From: Chloroflexota bacterium
GTDB taxonomy: Bacteria; Chloroflexota; Chloroflexia; Thermomicrobiales; UBA6265
Direction: 5' to 3'
Length of the DNA: 64,000 nt
Assembly (NCBI GenBank): GCA_023389575.1
Contig: JAEWEG010000052.1
Location: 1 to 64,000 of the forward strand
Below the pieces are notes generated by a model. It saw nothing but the letters and a program-made list of their open reading frames with translations. It was not told the origin of the DNA and did no database searches. Positions 1 through 8,417 of the stretch are shown here, in pieces; the stretch's first letter is position 1, and each line of letters starts with the position of its first letter. Position numbers and translations under genes: made by a program.

Positions 1-278
1 AGCGGCCAGAGCGTGTCATGGTCGCCACTGATCACTGGCCCGCGCGGCATGTAGCCAACGCTGGCGCCCATCTGGGATCGGTACAGCACCTGCGCCATGA
101 CGGTTCCCGCCGGATCGTCGATCCTGACCCGATGAGGCGTCCATCCATGCTGGAGCTTGAACTCTCCCCATCGCCACGATTGCAACAGGTGGCCGTCAAG
201 CTCCTCCAGTTGCTGGTCCCACTGGTACTGAGGTGTTGCGGGCGACCCGGTCGATAAAGGGCCAGGCTGGGTGGCGAT
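1..278 (-). CDS. FemAB-like peptidoglycan bridge aminoacyltransferase, partial (N-terminus)
   Basis: The window edge cuts the gene; about 90 N-terminal residues are visible. The conceptual protein contains LLQSWRWGEFKLQHGW followed by AQVLYR and GYMPRGPV, the pattern seen at the start of FemAB/FemX-type proteins (GNAT fold), which add amino acids to the lipid II side chain in the cytoplasm. It lies 55 bp downstream of the HEAT-repeat gene and probably shares its transcript. The start is a problem: an in-frame TGA stands upstream, and no ATG, GTG or TTG precedes the conserved part. The only position with a good ribosome site (GAGAGGAG, then 6 nt) is an ATC codon at 278. The family call is good from motif memory; the start is uncertain. 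Confidence 0.7.
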   Translation of the reverse strand, partial: MATQPGPLSTGSPATPQYQWDQQLEELDGHLLQSWRWGEFKLQHGWTPHRVRIDDPAGTVMAQVLYRSQMGASVGYMPRGPVISGDHDTLWP

Positions 279-333
279 GGGGAACTCCTCTCGGGGCGGT
301 TTTCAGGGGAGGTGGTCGGAGCCTCACGAACTT

Positions 334-1452
334 CTAGAACTGCTCGAAGGGTACATCGTCACCGATCGACGCCTCAAGCATCGCGTCCATGATGAGTTCG
401 TGATCGGATTCAGGAGCGCGGTCCAGGAGGCGAGTGAGGATACGCGTAGCTCCCTGGCCACCGATCTCGCCAATGGCGGTGATCGCCGACTGGCGGACAT
501 CCACGTCCTCTTCGTTGAGCGCGATTTCGGAAAGCTTTGGCAGCGCCTCCACGTCGCCAAGCTCTCCCGCCGCACGCACCGCCTCGAACCGGATCTCCGG
601 ATCCTCGTCGTCGATCGACTCGAGCACCACCGGGAGCCACGAACGCTGGTTGCCACGACCGATCGCGAACAGCGCGCTGCTCCGCAGGCCGAGTTCGTCT
701 TCCTCCCACATCCGGCGGATCAGGCGGTCCACCTCCTCGGAGGGCCCGTAGGTCGCCGCCGATTCGGCCGCCCGGCGCCGGACGTGCCAGTTCTCGTCCT
801 CATCCTCGGCGACGGAGAACAGCACGCGGCGAAGGTCATCCGCGACCCTGGCATCGAGTTCGTCCCACTCGGCCAGTTGCGCCGATGGGCCCAGCGAGAT
901 CGCCGCCTGGGCCCGAACGTCGTCCGACGGGTCCTCCAGCAGGATCGACAGCAGTCGCGGTGGAATCGCGCGGTGCTCCTCGTTCCCGAGGCCGGAGACC
1001 GCGATCTGGCGGACCTGGGCGTCCTCGTCCTCGGACACGGTCAGCAGGAACCTGGTGAGGTTGAGCGTGAACTCGGTCTGGGCGAGATCGATCAGTTCCC
1101 GGACCACGGAGAGCCGAATCTCGAGGTCGATCCGCGGCCAGCGGGCCGCCAGTTCCGCTGCATCCTCCCTGGTGAGGTCGCTCAGGCCATAGAGGCCCGC
1201 GTACTGGCGATTGCCGGATTCGAGATCGTCGAGGACCTCGGACAACTCGGGGCGCTGGGGCATGGCCGCCGCCGCCTCGGCGTCGAGTTCCTCGTCGGAA
1301 TCGTTCTCTTCCTCTGGTGTGTAGATGCGAATGCGCTCGGGATCAAGTTCGGCGCCGGAGAGGGAATCCTCGTCGTCATCCCACTCCGGCTCATCGAGAA
1401 GACCCTCGTCTTCGTCGAACAGGTCCTCGCGCTCGTCATCAGTCCCGTGCAT
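334..1452 (-). CDS. HEAT-repeat protein with acidic N-terminus
   Basis: 372 aa. The first ~75 residues are strongly acidic (Asp/Glu runs) and probably disordered. From about residue 90 to the end the protein is a series of ~30-residue helical repeats with HEAT signatures such as DPEIRFEAVRAAGELGD and DVDVRQSAITAIGEIGG. HEAT solenoids are protein-binding scaffolds; no catalytic residues are evident. The start ATG overlaps the end of the upstream 575-aa gene by 14 bp, so translation is probably coupled and the two may act together. No signal peptide or membrane segment is seen, so I infer a cytoplasmic adaptor of unknown partner. Confidence 0.8.
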   Translation of the reverse strand: MHGTDDEREDLFDEDEGLLDEPEWDDDEDSLSGAELDPERIRIYTPEEENDSDEELDAEAAAAMPQRPELSEVLDDLESGNRQYAGLYGLSDLTREDAAELAARWPRIDLEIRLSVVRELIDLAQTEFTLNLTRFLLTVSEDEDAQVRQIAVSGLGNEEHRAIPPRLLSILLEDPSDDVRAQAAISLGPSAQLAEWDELDARVADDLRRVLFSVAEDEDENWHVRRRAAESAATYGPSEEVDRLIRRMWEEDELGLRSSALFAIGRGNQRSWLPVVLESIDDEDPEIRFEAVRAAGELGDVEALPKLSEIALNEEDVDVRQSAITAIGEIGGQGATRILTRLLDRAPESDHELIMDAMLEASIGDDVPFEQF

Positions 1453-3166
1453 AGGTGAACATGTCGCCGTCGTCGGAGGTCACGTTGGCATGCTGCTCAA
1501 GCGTGGCCCGCAGAAGGTCGGCCGAGAACGGGCGCTCAACGTTCGCCACGGTGAGCAGCTCGTTGAAGGATGACAGCAGGGTGTTTCCGTCTTCGAGGCC
1601 GATGCGCTCGAAGGTCGCCTCGATCACGGCGTCTGGCCGGCGACGGATCTTGTCATCGAGTGGCTTCTCGCTGCCCAAGCGCGGGAACTTCTCTTCGCTG
1701 ACGAGCCATTCCGGCGAGACTTCGCAGGAGAACGAGGTCGGGCGGAAGTGGTAACGCGGCGAGCGGCGGTCATCCAGGTCGAGCAGGCGCTCGCTCTGGC
1801 TGTCGCCCGGCAGGAATTCAACGGTGTAGTGCCCGTCGTTTTCGGTGGCGGTGATCGAAATCAACGCGCCCGGCACCAGGCTCTCGGCGTAGAAGTCGTC
1901 GAGGCCGAGGATGAATCCGCCGCGGTTCGGGGTCGGGTAACGGAGTTCGACGAGATAGGTCGTGTAGAACTGTGGAATCTCGAAGGTCAGCACCGCCGCC
2001 CGCTGGTCTGGCAGGACCTGCTTCGGCAGAAGCTGCTGCATCTCCTGGTCGTACGGCAGCAGGCCGTGCACGAATTCGTAGAAGCTGAGCACGTGGCTGA
2101 CCGAGGTGACGGACCGGTGCTCGACGTCGGCCGGAACCTCGTCCACCAGGTAGCGGAAGTCGGTGCCGATGTCGTTCGGCTTGCGGCGGGTGGTGCCGAT
2201 CTGCGGAAGCGTGGTGGTGCTCCAGAATCGCTGGCCCGTGGTGCCAACGAAGTCGAAGTCGCGGTGCTCGTGGGCGAGCCGGTAGTTCACCGCGAACTTG
2301 AGGTTCTCGAAGTCGGCCGAATTGGGCCGGACGTTGAGGATATCCGTGGCCAGGGTTTCGTCGGTCAGGGGCTGCTCCTGCTCGGAGATGTAGTCCTTGA
2401 TCCGGCGAATATCGCTCCGGCTGAGCCGGGCAACCTGGTCTTCGGCCATCCAGCGGTCGCCGAATCGGGCAATCCGGGCATCGGCCGCCAGGGATTCGTC
2501 CAGCAGGGCCGCCACGACCTCGTCGCTGGCGCCAGAGAAGTCGGCGGCGGGCGCCGGAGCGGGCTTCGCGGCGGGAGCGGCTTCCTCGGGGGCGGACTCC
2601 TCGACCACCTCCTCAGCCGCGGCCTCGACGGGCTCGGTCACGGTTTCGGCCTCGGCCTCGACTGCCTCCGGAACCACGACGACGTTGATGTCATCCTCTT
2701 CGTCCGGCAGGTTGAGATAGGCTTCCTCGTCCTCATCCTCATAGTCCGGCACGGAGTAGGTGGCCCAATTGGGGTCGACCTGGGCTCGCTCGGGAGCGGG
2801 GCGGGCCGGGCGCTCGGGTTTCGGCAGCGGCTTGATGAAGCGCTCGTTCAGCGAGTGGGTGCTCGGCGCGTTGTTCGAAACCGGGGAAGCGCCAAGCCGC
2901 GTGGTCAAGACGTACTCGACATCGTCCTCGGTTTCGAGCGCGAACACGGTCTCATTGCCGGAGATCGCCTTGCGGAGGTCGGCGGCGGAAATGCCCTGGC
3001 TGCTTTCGAGGAATTCGGCCAGCGTGTCGAACTTCACGCGGATCGGCGAGTAGTCGGACATGAACATGCCCTGGCCGCGAAGCACCTCGAACGCGGCCGA
3101 GGCGTTGGCCTTCACGGCGGCGCTACCGGTGAATTCGGGCGTACGGATTTCCTGGTTGGTGACCAT
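1439..3166 (-). CDS. conserved-looking hypothetical protein, 575 aa
   Basis: I do not recognise this protein. Residues ~20-95 look like a small helical (winged-helix-like) module. Residues ~100-210 form a Pro/Ala/Glu-rich, very acidic linker. Residues ~213-310 are again helical, with LTDETLATDILNVRPNS and FAVNYRLAHEHRDFDFVG. The C-terminal ~260 residues look globular and beta-rich. There is no signal peptide or transmembrane segment. It is the second gene of a minus-strand operon, after the 44-aa gene and before the HEAT-repeat gene, which it overlaps. GC-rich codon use is consistent with a real gene and long antisense frames look like shadows. The function is unknown; a nucleic-acid-binding or scaffold role is only a guess. 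Confidence 0.7.
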   Translation of the reverse strand: MVTNQEIRTPEFTGSAAVKANASAAFEVLRGQGMFMSDYSPIRVKFDTLAEFLESSQGISAADLRKAISGNETVFALETEDDVEYVLTTRLGASPVSNNAPSTHSLNERFIKPLPKPERPARPAPERAQVDPNWATYSVPDYEDEDEEAYLNLPDEEDDINVVVVPEAVEAEAETVTEPVEAAAEEVVEESAPEEAAPAAKPAPAPAADFSGASDEVVAALLDESLAADARIARFGDRWMAEDQVARLSRSDIRRIKDYISEQEQPLTDETLATDILNVRPNSADFENLKFAVNYRLAHEHRDFDFVGTTGQRFWSTTTLPQIGTTRRKPNDIGTDFRYLVDEVPADVEHRSVTSVSHVLSFYEFVHGLLPYDQEMQQLLPKQVLPDQRAAVLTFEIPQFYTTYLVELRYPTPNRGGFILGLDDFYAESLVPGALISITATENDGHYTVEFLPGDSQSERLLDLDDRRSPRYHFRPTSFSCEVSPEWLVSEEKFPRLGSEKPLDDKIRRRPDAVIEATFERIGLEDGNTLLSSFNELLTVANVERPFSADLLRATLEQHANVTSDDGDMFTYARD

Positions 3167-3274
3167 CTGGGGGCCAGCTCCTTGATAGGGTGAGGATGAG
3201 GAGAGGGGGCTCGAATCGAGCGTCGGCGCGCCGGGTACCGGGAGCGCCGGTGACTACCATGGGGTTGACGGAGG

Positions 3275-3409
3275 TCAGCGACCGCCTCGGGACTTGAGTG
3301 CTTCCACCAGTTGCGCCGTGGTCAGCGGTGATGTGGCGTTGCGCAGAAGCGAAAGCAGGAAAACCACATCGTCGTCAGAAAGCTGCAGGTCGCTGCCGTG
3401 TGTTGCCAT
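3275..3409 (-). CDS. small hypothetical protein, 44 aa
   Basis: A short frame beginning MATHGSDLQLSDDDVV and ending in TTAQLVEALKSRGGR. It is amphipathic and helical, with no cysteines and no signal peptide. AAGGAG stands 12 nt before the ATG, which is usable though long. It is the first possible gene after the minus-strand promoter at 3497-3525 and precedes the 575-aa gene by 108 bp. A longer in-frame version starting at 3664 would run through the promoter and is Cys/Arg/Pro-rich, so I reject that start. Function unknown. Confidence 0.5.
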   Translation of the reverse strand: MATHGSDLQLSDDDVVFLLSLLRNATSPLTTAQLVEALKSRGGR

Positions 3410-3493
3410 GCGGTTGAGGGACTCCTTGATGGGTTGCTGGGGCGGATCGGTTGTGTTCCGGGCACACAGAAGCCCGGCCCCGCCGTAACCTGT

Positions 3494-3525
3494 CAAGTAT
3501 AGCCGAGAACGGCCGGTACTTGAAG
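3494..3525 (-). promoter_or_regulatory. sigma70-type promoter overlapping a dyad, for the FemAB/HEAT operon
   Basis: Read on the minus strand, TTCAAG (3520-3525) and TATACT (3497-3502) are separated by exactly 17 bp. A 7-bp inverted repeat (TCAAGTA at 3494-3500 and TACTTGA at 3518-3524) covers both hexamers and could be an operator. The predicted start of transcription near 3490 gives a leader of about 80 nt before the 44-aa gene. Confidence 0.55.
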
Positions 3526-3673
3526 GCGGAAATCGGCCGAATCGCGGCCCTCGCGCCCTGGAAAGCCATACGCTTATGGTAAATTTGACGCACGCGGGGG
3601 CATTCCGCGCCCGCGATTGCGCAACCACCGCGCATGGTGCGCGGCGGGTTCGCGTGAAAGACAAGGGGGAACC

Positions 3674-3940
3674 ATGTTCGACAAGCTCAAGTCCATGCTC
3701 GGCGGATCAGGGGGAGACGTTGATCTCGGGAGCCTGCCGCTCGGCGGGTACGAAAAGTACCTCAAGGGCGCGACCTATCCCCTTGGTATCGATGATCTCG
3801 TTCAGGTGCTGAGGAATAACGGCGCGCCCAGCCAGTTGCTGAGCGTCGTAGAGAACCTCGGCGCCAAGGGCAAGACATCGTTCTCCAGCCAGGACGACGT
3901 GGTGAACTCGGTCAAGGGTGAGCTCGGCAAGGTCCTTTAG
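3674..3940 (+). CDS. DUF2795-like small protein, copy 1
   Basis: 88 aa, beginning MFDKLKSMLGG. The core YEKYLKGATYPLGIDDLVQVL followed by a residue pattern leading to a helical tail resembles the DUF2795 family, small soluble proteins of unknown function. The ATG follows an AAGGGGGAACC ribosome site, which fixes the start. A second, diverged copy follows 90 bp later on the same strand and shares the MFDK start, the central Y-L-G/R-x-x-x-P-I/L-G motif and the C-terminal helix, so this is a tandem duplication. No membrane segment. Role unknown; related short proteins are often annotated only by domain. Confidence 0.7.
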   Translation: MFDKLKSMLGGSGGDVDLGSLPLGGYEKYLKGATYPLGIDDLVQVLRNNGAPSQLLSVVENLGAKGKTSFSSQDDVVNSVKGELGKVL

Positions 3941-4030
3941 GCCACACCGGCCATCGACGCGCTGTCGCCCACGACCACCCCGTGGTCGCTGGGAGCGACG
4001 CGCTGAGTCCGAAACCGGAGGCGAGTTTCA

Positions 4031-4363
4031 ATGTTCGACAAGATCATGGATATCGTCAACGAAGTCGTGGGCGGTGATTCCGCGGAGAGCGAGGTCGATC
4101 TCGGTGGTTTTGACTCCTACCTGCGCGGCGTGAACTGGCCGATCGGCAAGTCCGACCTGATCAGCGCGATGGAGAAGAATGGCGCGGGGTCCGAGGTGCT
4201 CGATCGCGTGGAGCGAATCGATCGCGATACGTTCAACGGGCCGGGCGACCTGGTCGCGGGCTTCTACGACAGCAACTCCGATGTGTCGGAGACGATCCGG
4301 ACCCGGGTTAACGAGTTGAGCCCGAACCTCCAGGACGACGTGAAAAACAAGAACGTTCTGTAG
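4031..4363 (+). CDS. DUF2795-like small protein, copy 2
   Basis: 110 aa, beginning MFDKIMDIVNEVVGGDS. The central FDSYLRGVNWPIGKSDLISAM aligns with YEKYLKGATYPLGIDDLVQVL of the preceding gene. The C-terminal part is longer and acidic (FYDSNSDVSETIRTRVNEL). AGGCGAG lies just upstream of the ATG. It is probably co-transcribed with copy 1 and ends at the strong bidirectional hairpin at 4392-4426. The divergence between copies suggests an old duplication. No enzymatic motif is visible. Confidence 0.7.
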   Translation: MFDKIMDIVNEVVGGDSAESEVDLGGFDSYLRGVNWPIGKSDLISAMEKNGAGSEVLDRVERIDRDTFNGPGDLVAGFYDSNSDVSETIRTRVNELSPNLQDDVKNKNVL

Positions 4364-4391
4364 GCGCGGGTCAAGTACGCGACTAACACAC

Positions 4392-4426
4392 ACGTGCCCC
4401 CAGCTCCATTGGAGCTGGGGGCACGT
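4392..4426. terminator. bidirectional hairpin between convergent genes
   Basis: A perfect 16-bp inverted repeat (arms 4392-4407 and 4411-4426, loop ATT) sits between the DUF2795 copy 2 stop and the hemQ stop, which converge. The flanks are only weakly T-rich. Confidence 0.75.
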
Positions 4427-4443
4427 TCCGTTTCCGGGAGGGA

Positions 4444-5127
4444 CTATCGTCCCCTGATGTCGTTCAGGACTTCGGCCACCGGCTTGCGGTGTCCGAGGAA
4501 GATCGGGGTGTCCACGGCGGTCCACTTGCGGACCTCGGCGGCGCGCAGCCGCTGCACCATCTTGATCAACTGCTCGGGATCGTCGTCCTCCAGGCAGACC
4601 ACGAACTCCTGGTCCTGGATGCCGAATGAGTTGACGGTGTTGGTCAGGATCTCCGGGAACTCCCTGCCCATCTCACCGTGCTCGATCATCAGACGGCGGC
4701 GTTCCTTGTAGTCGATCAGGAACCACTCGGGCGTCTTGGTGAAGGGGTAAACGCTGAGGTAGTCCTTGGCCGGAATCCCCTTGACGAAGGCCGGGCCATG
4801 GGTCGGGTCGTACTGCGACATGCCGCCCACGCCGATGTAATTGAACGCGAGGTCGAGATGGGTGGCCAGGGAGGTCTTGTCGATGCCGATCGCCATGTCC
4901 TGGAGTTGCTGGAGCTTCGGGGCGTGGGCCCAGATGATCATGTCGGCCCCGGCGCTGAGCCCGAACGAGGAGTAGGCGCCGCGGAGCGTCACGCCCTCGC
5001 CGCCCTGCTCGACGGCCTGCTGGAACTCGGCGGCGGCCTCATCGAATCCGCCATTGGTGATGTCGTGCCAGGTGGCACGGCGCTTGAACAGCCACCAGGC
5101 TGCGTACTGGTTCTCGGGGGTTGTCAT
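4444..5127 (-). CDS. hemQ: chlorite dismutase-family coproheme decarboxylase (HemQ)
   Basis: 227 aa, close to the usual HemQ length. The family oxidatively decarboxylates coproheme III to heme b in the coproporphyrin-dependent heme pathway of Gram-positive-type bacteria, in the cytoplasm. Visible marks are YPFTKTPEWF (Tyr127 matches the catalytic tyrosine of the YPxxK motif) and LMIEHGEMGREF (His150 matches the proximal heme ligand). The conserved tail KWTAVDTPIFLGH is also present. There is no signal peptide, which argues for HemQ rather than a periplasmic chlorite dismutase. It stands alone, with no other heme gene beside it. Alternative: another Cld-like heme protein. Confidence 0.85.
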   Translation of the reverse strand: MTTPENQYAAWWLFKRRATWHDITNGGFDEAAAEFQQAVEQGGEGVTLRGAYSSFGLSAGADMIIWAHAPKLQQLQDMAIGIDKTSLATHLDLAFNYIGVGGMSQYDPTHGPAFVKGIPAKDYLSVYPFTKTPEWFLIDYKERRRLMIEHGEMGREFPEILTNTVNSFGIQDQEFVVCLEDDDPEQLIKMVQRLRAAEVRKWTAVDTPIFLGHRKPVAEVLNDIRGR

Positions 5128-5245
5128 GAAGAACGCTCCTTTGGTGGGGATGCCCGCGCGCGTCGCGGACGCTGGTTGCCCTTAATGATGCGCCTCCGGT
5201 TGATCACCCGCAACGTGATCGATACGGCAGTGCCCGGCCTGAACG

Positions 5246-5279
5246 CCACAACCGGCAACCATTCGGTCGCCGGTTGTGG
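5246..5279 (-). terminator. hairpin downstream of sugar-binding protein gene
   Basis: A perfect 11-bp inverted repeat (5246-5256 and 5269-5279) with a 12-nt loop, beginning about 30 bp after the stop of the ABC binding-protein gene. No long T-run follows. Confidence 0.55.
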
Positions 5280-5307
5280 GTTTCGATCAGATTTTCCAGG
5301 ACGAGGA

Positions 5308-6570
5308 TTACTCAGCCAGAATCGCCTCGATGTTGGTCTTGGCCTGAACCATTGCTTCCTCGGCGGTCAGGTCGCCGGACAGCACCTGTTGCAGGAGCAT
5401 GTCGATTTCATCCTGAACACGGGCCTGCTTGGTGAAGGCGGGCGGGGTGATCAGCGTATCGAGCGCTTCGAAAACCACCTCGCGGGATTCAGGTGGGGTC
5501 TGGGCCATCCAGCCATCAAGCAGAGCCTGGTCGGTGGTTGGCGGCAGTTCCCAGTTCGCGTCAATCCGCAGTTGGGCCGCTTCCGAGCTGCCCGAAAGGA
5601 AGCTCTGCCACGCCCAGGCGGCGTCGGCCTTGTCGGTGTCGTTCGCGATCACCACGGCGTTGGAGAAAAAGTGGTGTGCCTTGGTGGTGTTGCCGGGTTC
5701 CAGCGCGATATCCCAGGTGAAGCTGGCTTCCGAGAAGGCGGGGATCATCCAGATGCCAGTGGTGATCATCGCGATCTGTCCCTGAATGAACAGGTCGGTG
5801 TCACCGATTCCGGAGAGGTCCGCTTCCGAGGGCTGCACGTTTAGCGTCGTCACGGGATCGACCATGAACTGGACCGCTTCGACACAGGCCGGTTGATCGA
5901 TGGTGACGTTGCCTTCGGCGTCCATGATCTCGCAGCCGTTCTGGGCGGCGGTCTTGTAGAACTCGTTGTAGGCAACCGGAGCGTTCATACCCCACACGCC
6001 AGCACCGGAATCAGTCAGCGCCTCGGCGGCCGCGAGTTCGTCTTCCCACGTCCAGTCAGCGGTCGGGTATTCGACGCCCGCCGCATCGAAGAGGTCCGCG
6101 TTGTAGAACAGGACGACATTCGAGAAGCTGGCCGGCAAACCGTATTGAACGCCGTCGAGCGCGAAGGCATTCAGTGCGTTGGGATAGATCCCGCCAGCCA
6201 GATCGGGGTCGGCCTCGATTCGGTCGGTTACGTCGAGCAGAACCCCGAGCGAGGCGAAGCTGACGAAGTTCTCGTAGTTAAGTTCGTACACATCCGGTGA
6301 GTCGCCTCCGGCGATCCGGGTCTGGAGTTCGGTGAAGTAATCGCCGTACGGCGCGGATTCCAGGTTGACCTTGATGCCCGGGTTCAGCGCCTCGAACTCG
6401 GAGACCATCGCTTCGAGCGTGGGCTGTTGCTCGGTTCCGGCCGAGAACGAGAAATAGTCGATTTCCACAACATCCTGAGCCACGGCCGGCGTGGCCAGTG
6501 ACGAGATGAGGAGGCCGATACTGACGATGAAAGTGAGGATGGCTCGCTTTGCGCCATGTGGAGACAACAT
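5308..6570 (-). CDS. sugar ABC transporter, extracellular binding protein
   Basis: 420 aa. The N-terminus has a basic start, a hydrophobic stretch (ILTFIVSIGLLISSLATPAVA) and an Ala-x-Ala cleavage site, so it is secreted; no lipobox cysteine is present. The mature part begins VEIDYFSFSAGTEQQPTLEAMVSEFEALNPGI, typical of family 1 carbohydrate-binding proteins (SBP_bac_1, MalE/UgpB-like). It is the last gene of a ROK - permease - permease - binding-protein operon, 118 bp after the second permease. No ATPase is encoded here, so the importer probably shares a general MsmK-type ATPase encoded elsewhere. Substrate not identifiable from sequence; a sugar or oligosaccharide is likely. Confidence 0.85.
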   Translation of the reverse strand: MLSPHGAKRAILTFIVSIGLLISSLATPAVAQDVVEIDYFSFSAGTEQQPTLEAMVSEFEALNPGIKVNLESAPYGDYFTELQTRIAGGDSPDVYELNYENFVSFASLGVLLDVTDRIEADPDLAGGIYPNALNAFALDGVQYGLPASFSNVVLFYNADLFDAAGVEYPTADWTWEDELAAAEALTDSGAGVWGMNAPVAYNEFYKTAAQNGCEIMDAEGNVTIDQPACVEAVQFMVDPVTTLNVQPSEADLSGIGDTDLFIQGQIAMITTGIWMIPAFSEASFTWDIALEPGNTTKAHHFFSNAVVIANDTDKADAAWAWQSFLSGSSEAAQLRIDANWELPPTTDQALLDGWMAQTPPESREVVFEALDTLITPPAFTKQARVQDEIDMLLQQVLSGDLTAEEAMVQAKTNIEAILAE

Positions 6571-6688
6571 GGTGATGAGCTCCTTCGGTGAGCGGTTTGG
6601 TCGTTTGGCGGGTCAATCGTTCAAGTCCCTGGCTTGCCAGTCCACACGGTGATGTGCCGTTCCTCCTTTCGTGACGCGGTCCGACTGG

Positions 6689-7540
6689 CTACTTCAGACC
6701 GCTCGAAACCATTCCGTTGACGAATGTGCGCTGGGCGGCGAAGAAGGCGATGACAATTGGCACCACGCTGATCACGGCGCCCGCCATGATCATGTTCCAG
6801 TCGTTTGTGTAGCGGCCCTGCAGCAGCGAGAGTCCCACGGGAAGCGTCATCTTGTCGGGGTCTTTCAAAACGATCAGCGGCCACAGGAAGTCGTTCCAGG
6901 CGCCCATCGCCGCGAACACGGCCAGCGTCGCAAGCGATGTCCTGGTCATTGGCAGGATGATCGAGTGGAACACGGTCCAGTGCGTCGCGCCGTCGAGGAA
7001 CGCGGCCTCTTCGTACTCTCGCGGAATGCTGAGCATCGCCTGGCGGATGAGGAACGTGCCGAACGCGCTGGTCGCGGCCGGGAAGATCAGGGCCTGGTAG
7101 CTGTTGTTCCAGCCCAGTTCCTTTACCAGGATGAACAGCGGCGTGATCGTGACCTGGCCGGGCACCATCAGCGTGACCAGGTAGGCGATGAACAGCACGT
7201 CCCGCCCCTTCCACCGCATCCGCGCGAAGGCGTAGGCCGAGAGCGCGCAGGTCGCCAGTTGCAGCGCCACCACGCTCACGGTGACGAAGAGGCTGTTGAA
7301 GAACATCCGGACGATTGGTAGCGAATCGGCCACGCGCCGGTAACTATCCAGCGTTGGAGATTCGGGAAATATCTGCGGTGGAACCGTCAGCACCGAGCCA
7401 GGCGGCTTGAGCGAGGTTGAGAGCATCCACAGGAAAGGAATGACCATCGTGGCCGCCGCCGCCAGCAGAATCAGGTAGCGAGCCGTGGCGCCAGCACGCA
7501 TGGCGACCGTCGAGCGGCCCGGCCGGAAGCTGTCAGACAT
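6689..7540 (-). CDS. sugar ABC transporter permease, MalG type
   Basis: 283 aa with about six hydrophobic segments. The EAA loop that docks the ATPase is clear: EYEEAAFLDGATHWTVFHSIILPM (residues ~185-208). The tail ends FVNGMVSSGLK, matching the typical MalG/UgpE ending (FVxGLtaGAvK). It pairs with the MalF-type gene just upstream, which it overlaps by 8 bp. It forms half of the transmembrane channel of the sugar importer. Confidence 0.9.
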   Translation of the reverse strand: MSDSFRPGRSTVAMRAGATARYLILLAAAATMVIPFLWMLSTSLKPPGSVLTVPPQIFPESPTLDSYRRVADSLPIVRMFFNSLFVTVSVVALQLATCALSAYAFARMRWKGRDVLFIAYLVTLMVPGQVTITPLFILVKELGWNNSYQALIFPAATSAFGTFLIRQAMLSIPREYEEAAFLDGATHWTVFHSIILPMTRTSLATLAVFAAMGAWNDFLWPLIVLKDPDKMTLPVGLSLLQGRYTNDWNMIMAGAVISVVPIVIAFFAAQRTFVNGMVSSGLK

Positions 7541-8417
7541 TGTCGGCGCTCCAACGTTGCAGGCGATGCTGGATCAGCGTCACCACGAAGATGATCACGC
7601 AGAGCACCCACGAGATCGTGGCGGCATATCCCATCTCGCCATACGAAAAGGCGTGTTTGACGATGCGTTCGACCAGCACCGAGGTTGAACCAGATGGGCC
7701 GCCCTCGGTCATGATCCACACCTGGGTGAATACCTGGAATGAGCCGATGATCGAGATGATCGTGACGAAGAAGGTGGTCGGTGCCAGCAACGGCAGCGTG
7801 ATCGACTTGAGACGCTCCCAACCGTTCGCCCCATCGAGCGAGGCGGCTTCGTAGTAGTCGCGCGGAATCGTTTGCAGTCCCGCCAGGAAGACGACCATCA
7901 CAAACCCAAGGTCCTTCCAGACCGAGGTGAGGATGATCGCGGGCATCGCCCAGTTCGGGTCGTACAGCCAGGCGGGACCATCAATCCCGACCAAGCCAAG
8001 GGCATAGTTGATCAGGCCGAAGCGCGGATTGAACATCCACGTCCAAAGCAGCGCGACCGCCACCCAGGACGACACCACTGGCAGAAAGAAGGCGGTCCGC
8101 AGGGCGCCGAGTGCCGGCAGCCTGGCGTTGAGCGCGAGCGCCACCCCCAGCGCGCATATCATCACAAGCGGGATATAGCCGACCATGTAGGTGATGGTGT
8201 GCCGCAGGGCCGCCCAGAAGTTATCGTCGTTCATCAGGCGCCGAAAGTTGTCCAGGCCCACGAATCGAGGGTCGGTCAGCAGATCCCATTCGTAGACCGT
8301 CAGCACCAGCGACGCGAGGATCGGGACGATCACGAACAGGAGCAGCACGGAAAAACCCGGCAGCACGAAGACGCTTACCCAGGCGGTATGTCGCCAGCCA
8401 CGTTCGCCTACCATCAC
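7533..8417 (-). CDS. sugar ABC transporter permease, MalF/UgpA type
   Basis: 294 aa and about six membrane spans. The EAA loop is YYEAASLDGANGWERLKSITLPLL (residues ~198-221). The N-terminus has FVLPGFSVLLLFVIVPIL, the usual first span of the UgpA group. Its ATG overlaps the stop of the ROK gene (ATGA) and its end overlaps the MalG-type start, so the three genes are translationally coupled. Confidence 0.9.
   Translation of the reverse strand: MMVGERGWRHTAWVSVFVLPGFSVLLLFVIVPILASLVLTVYEWDLLTDPRFVGLDNFRRLMNDDNFWAALRHTITYMVGYIPLVMICALGVALALNARLPALGALRTAFFLPVVSSWVAVALLWTWMFNPRFGLINYALGLVGIDGPAWLYDPNWAMPAIILTSVWKDLGFVMVVFLAGLQTIPRDYYEAASLDGANGWERLKSITLPLLAPTTFFVTIISIIGSFQVFTQVWIMTEGGPSGSTSVLVERIVKHAFSYGEMGYAATISWVLCVIIFVVTLIQHRLQRWSADNV

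Noticed and set aside
271..1458. Long plus-strand frame (395 aa) opposite the HEAT gene
   Set aside because: It mirrors the codon pattern of a clear HEAT-repeat gene on the other strand and has no SD or recognisable motif.
1748..3193. 481-aa plus-strand frame opposite the 575-aa gene
   Set aside because: Gly/Arg/Val-rich composition typical of GC-rich antisense shadow; the minus-strand gene fits its operon and overlaps its neighbour as a coupled gene.
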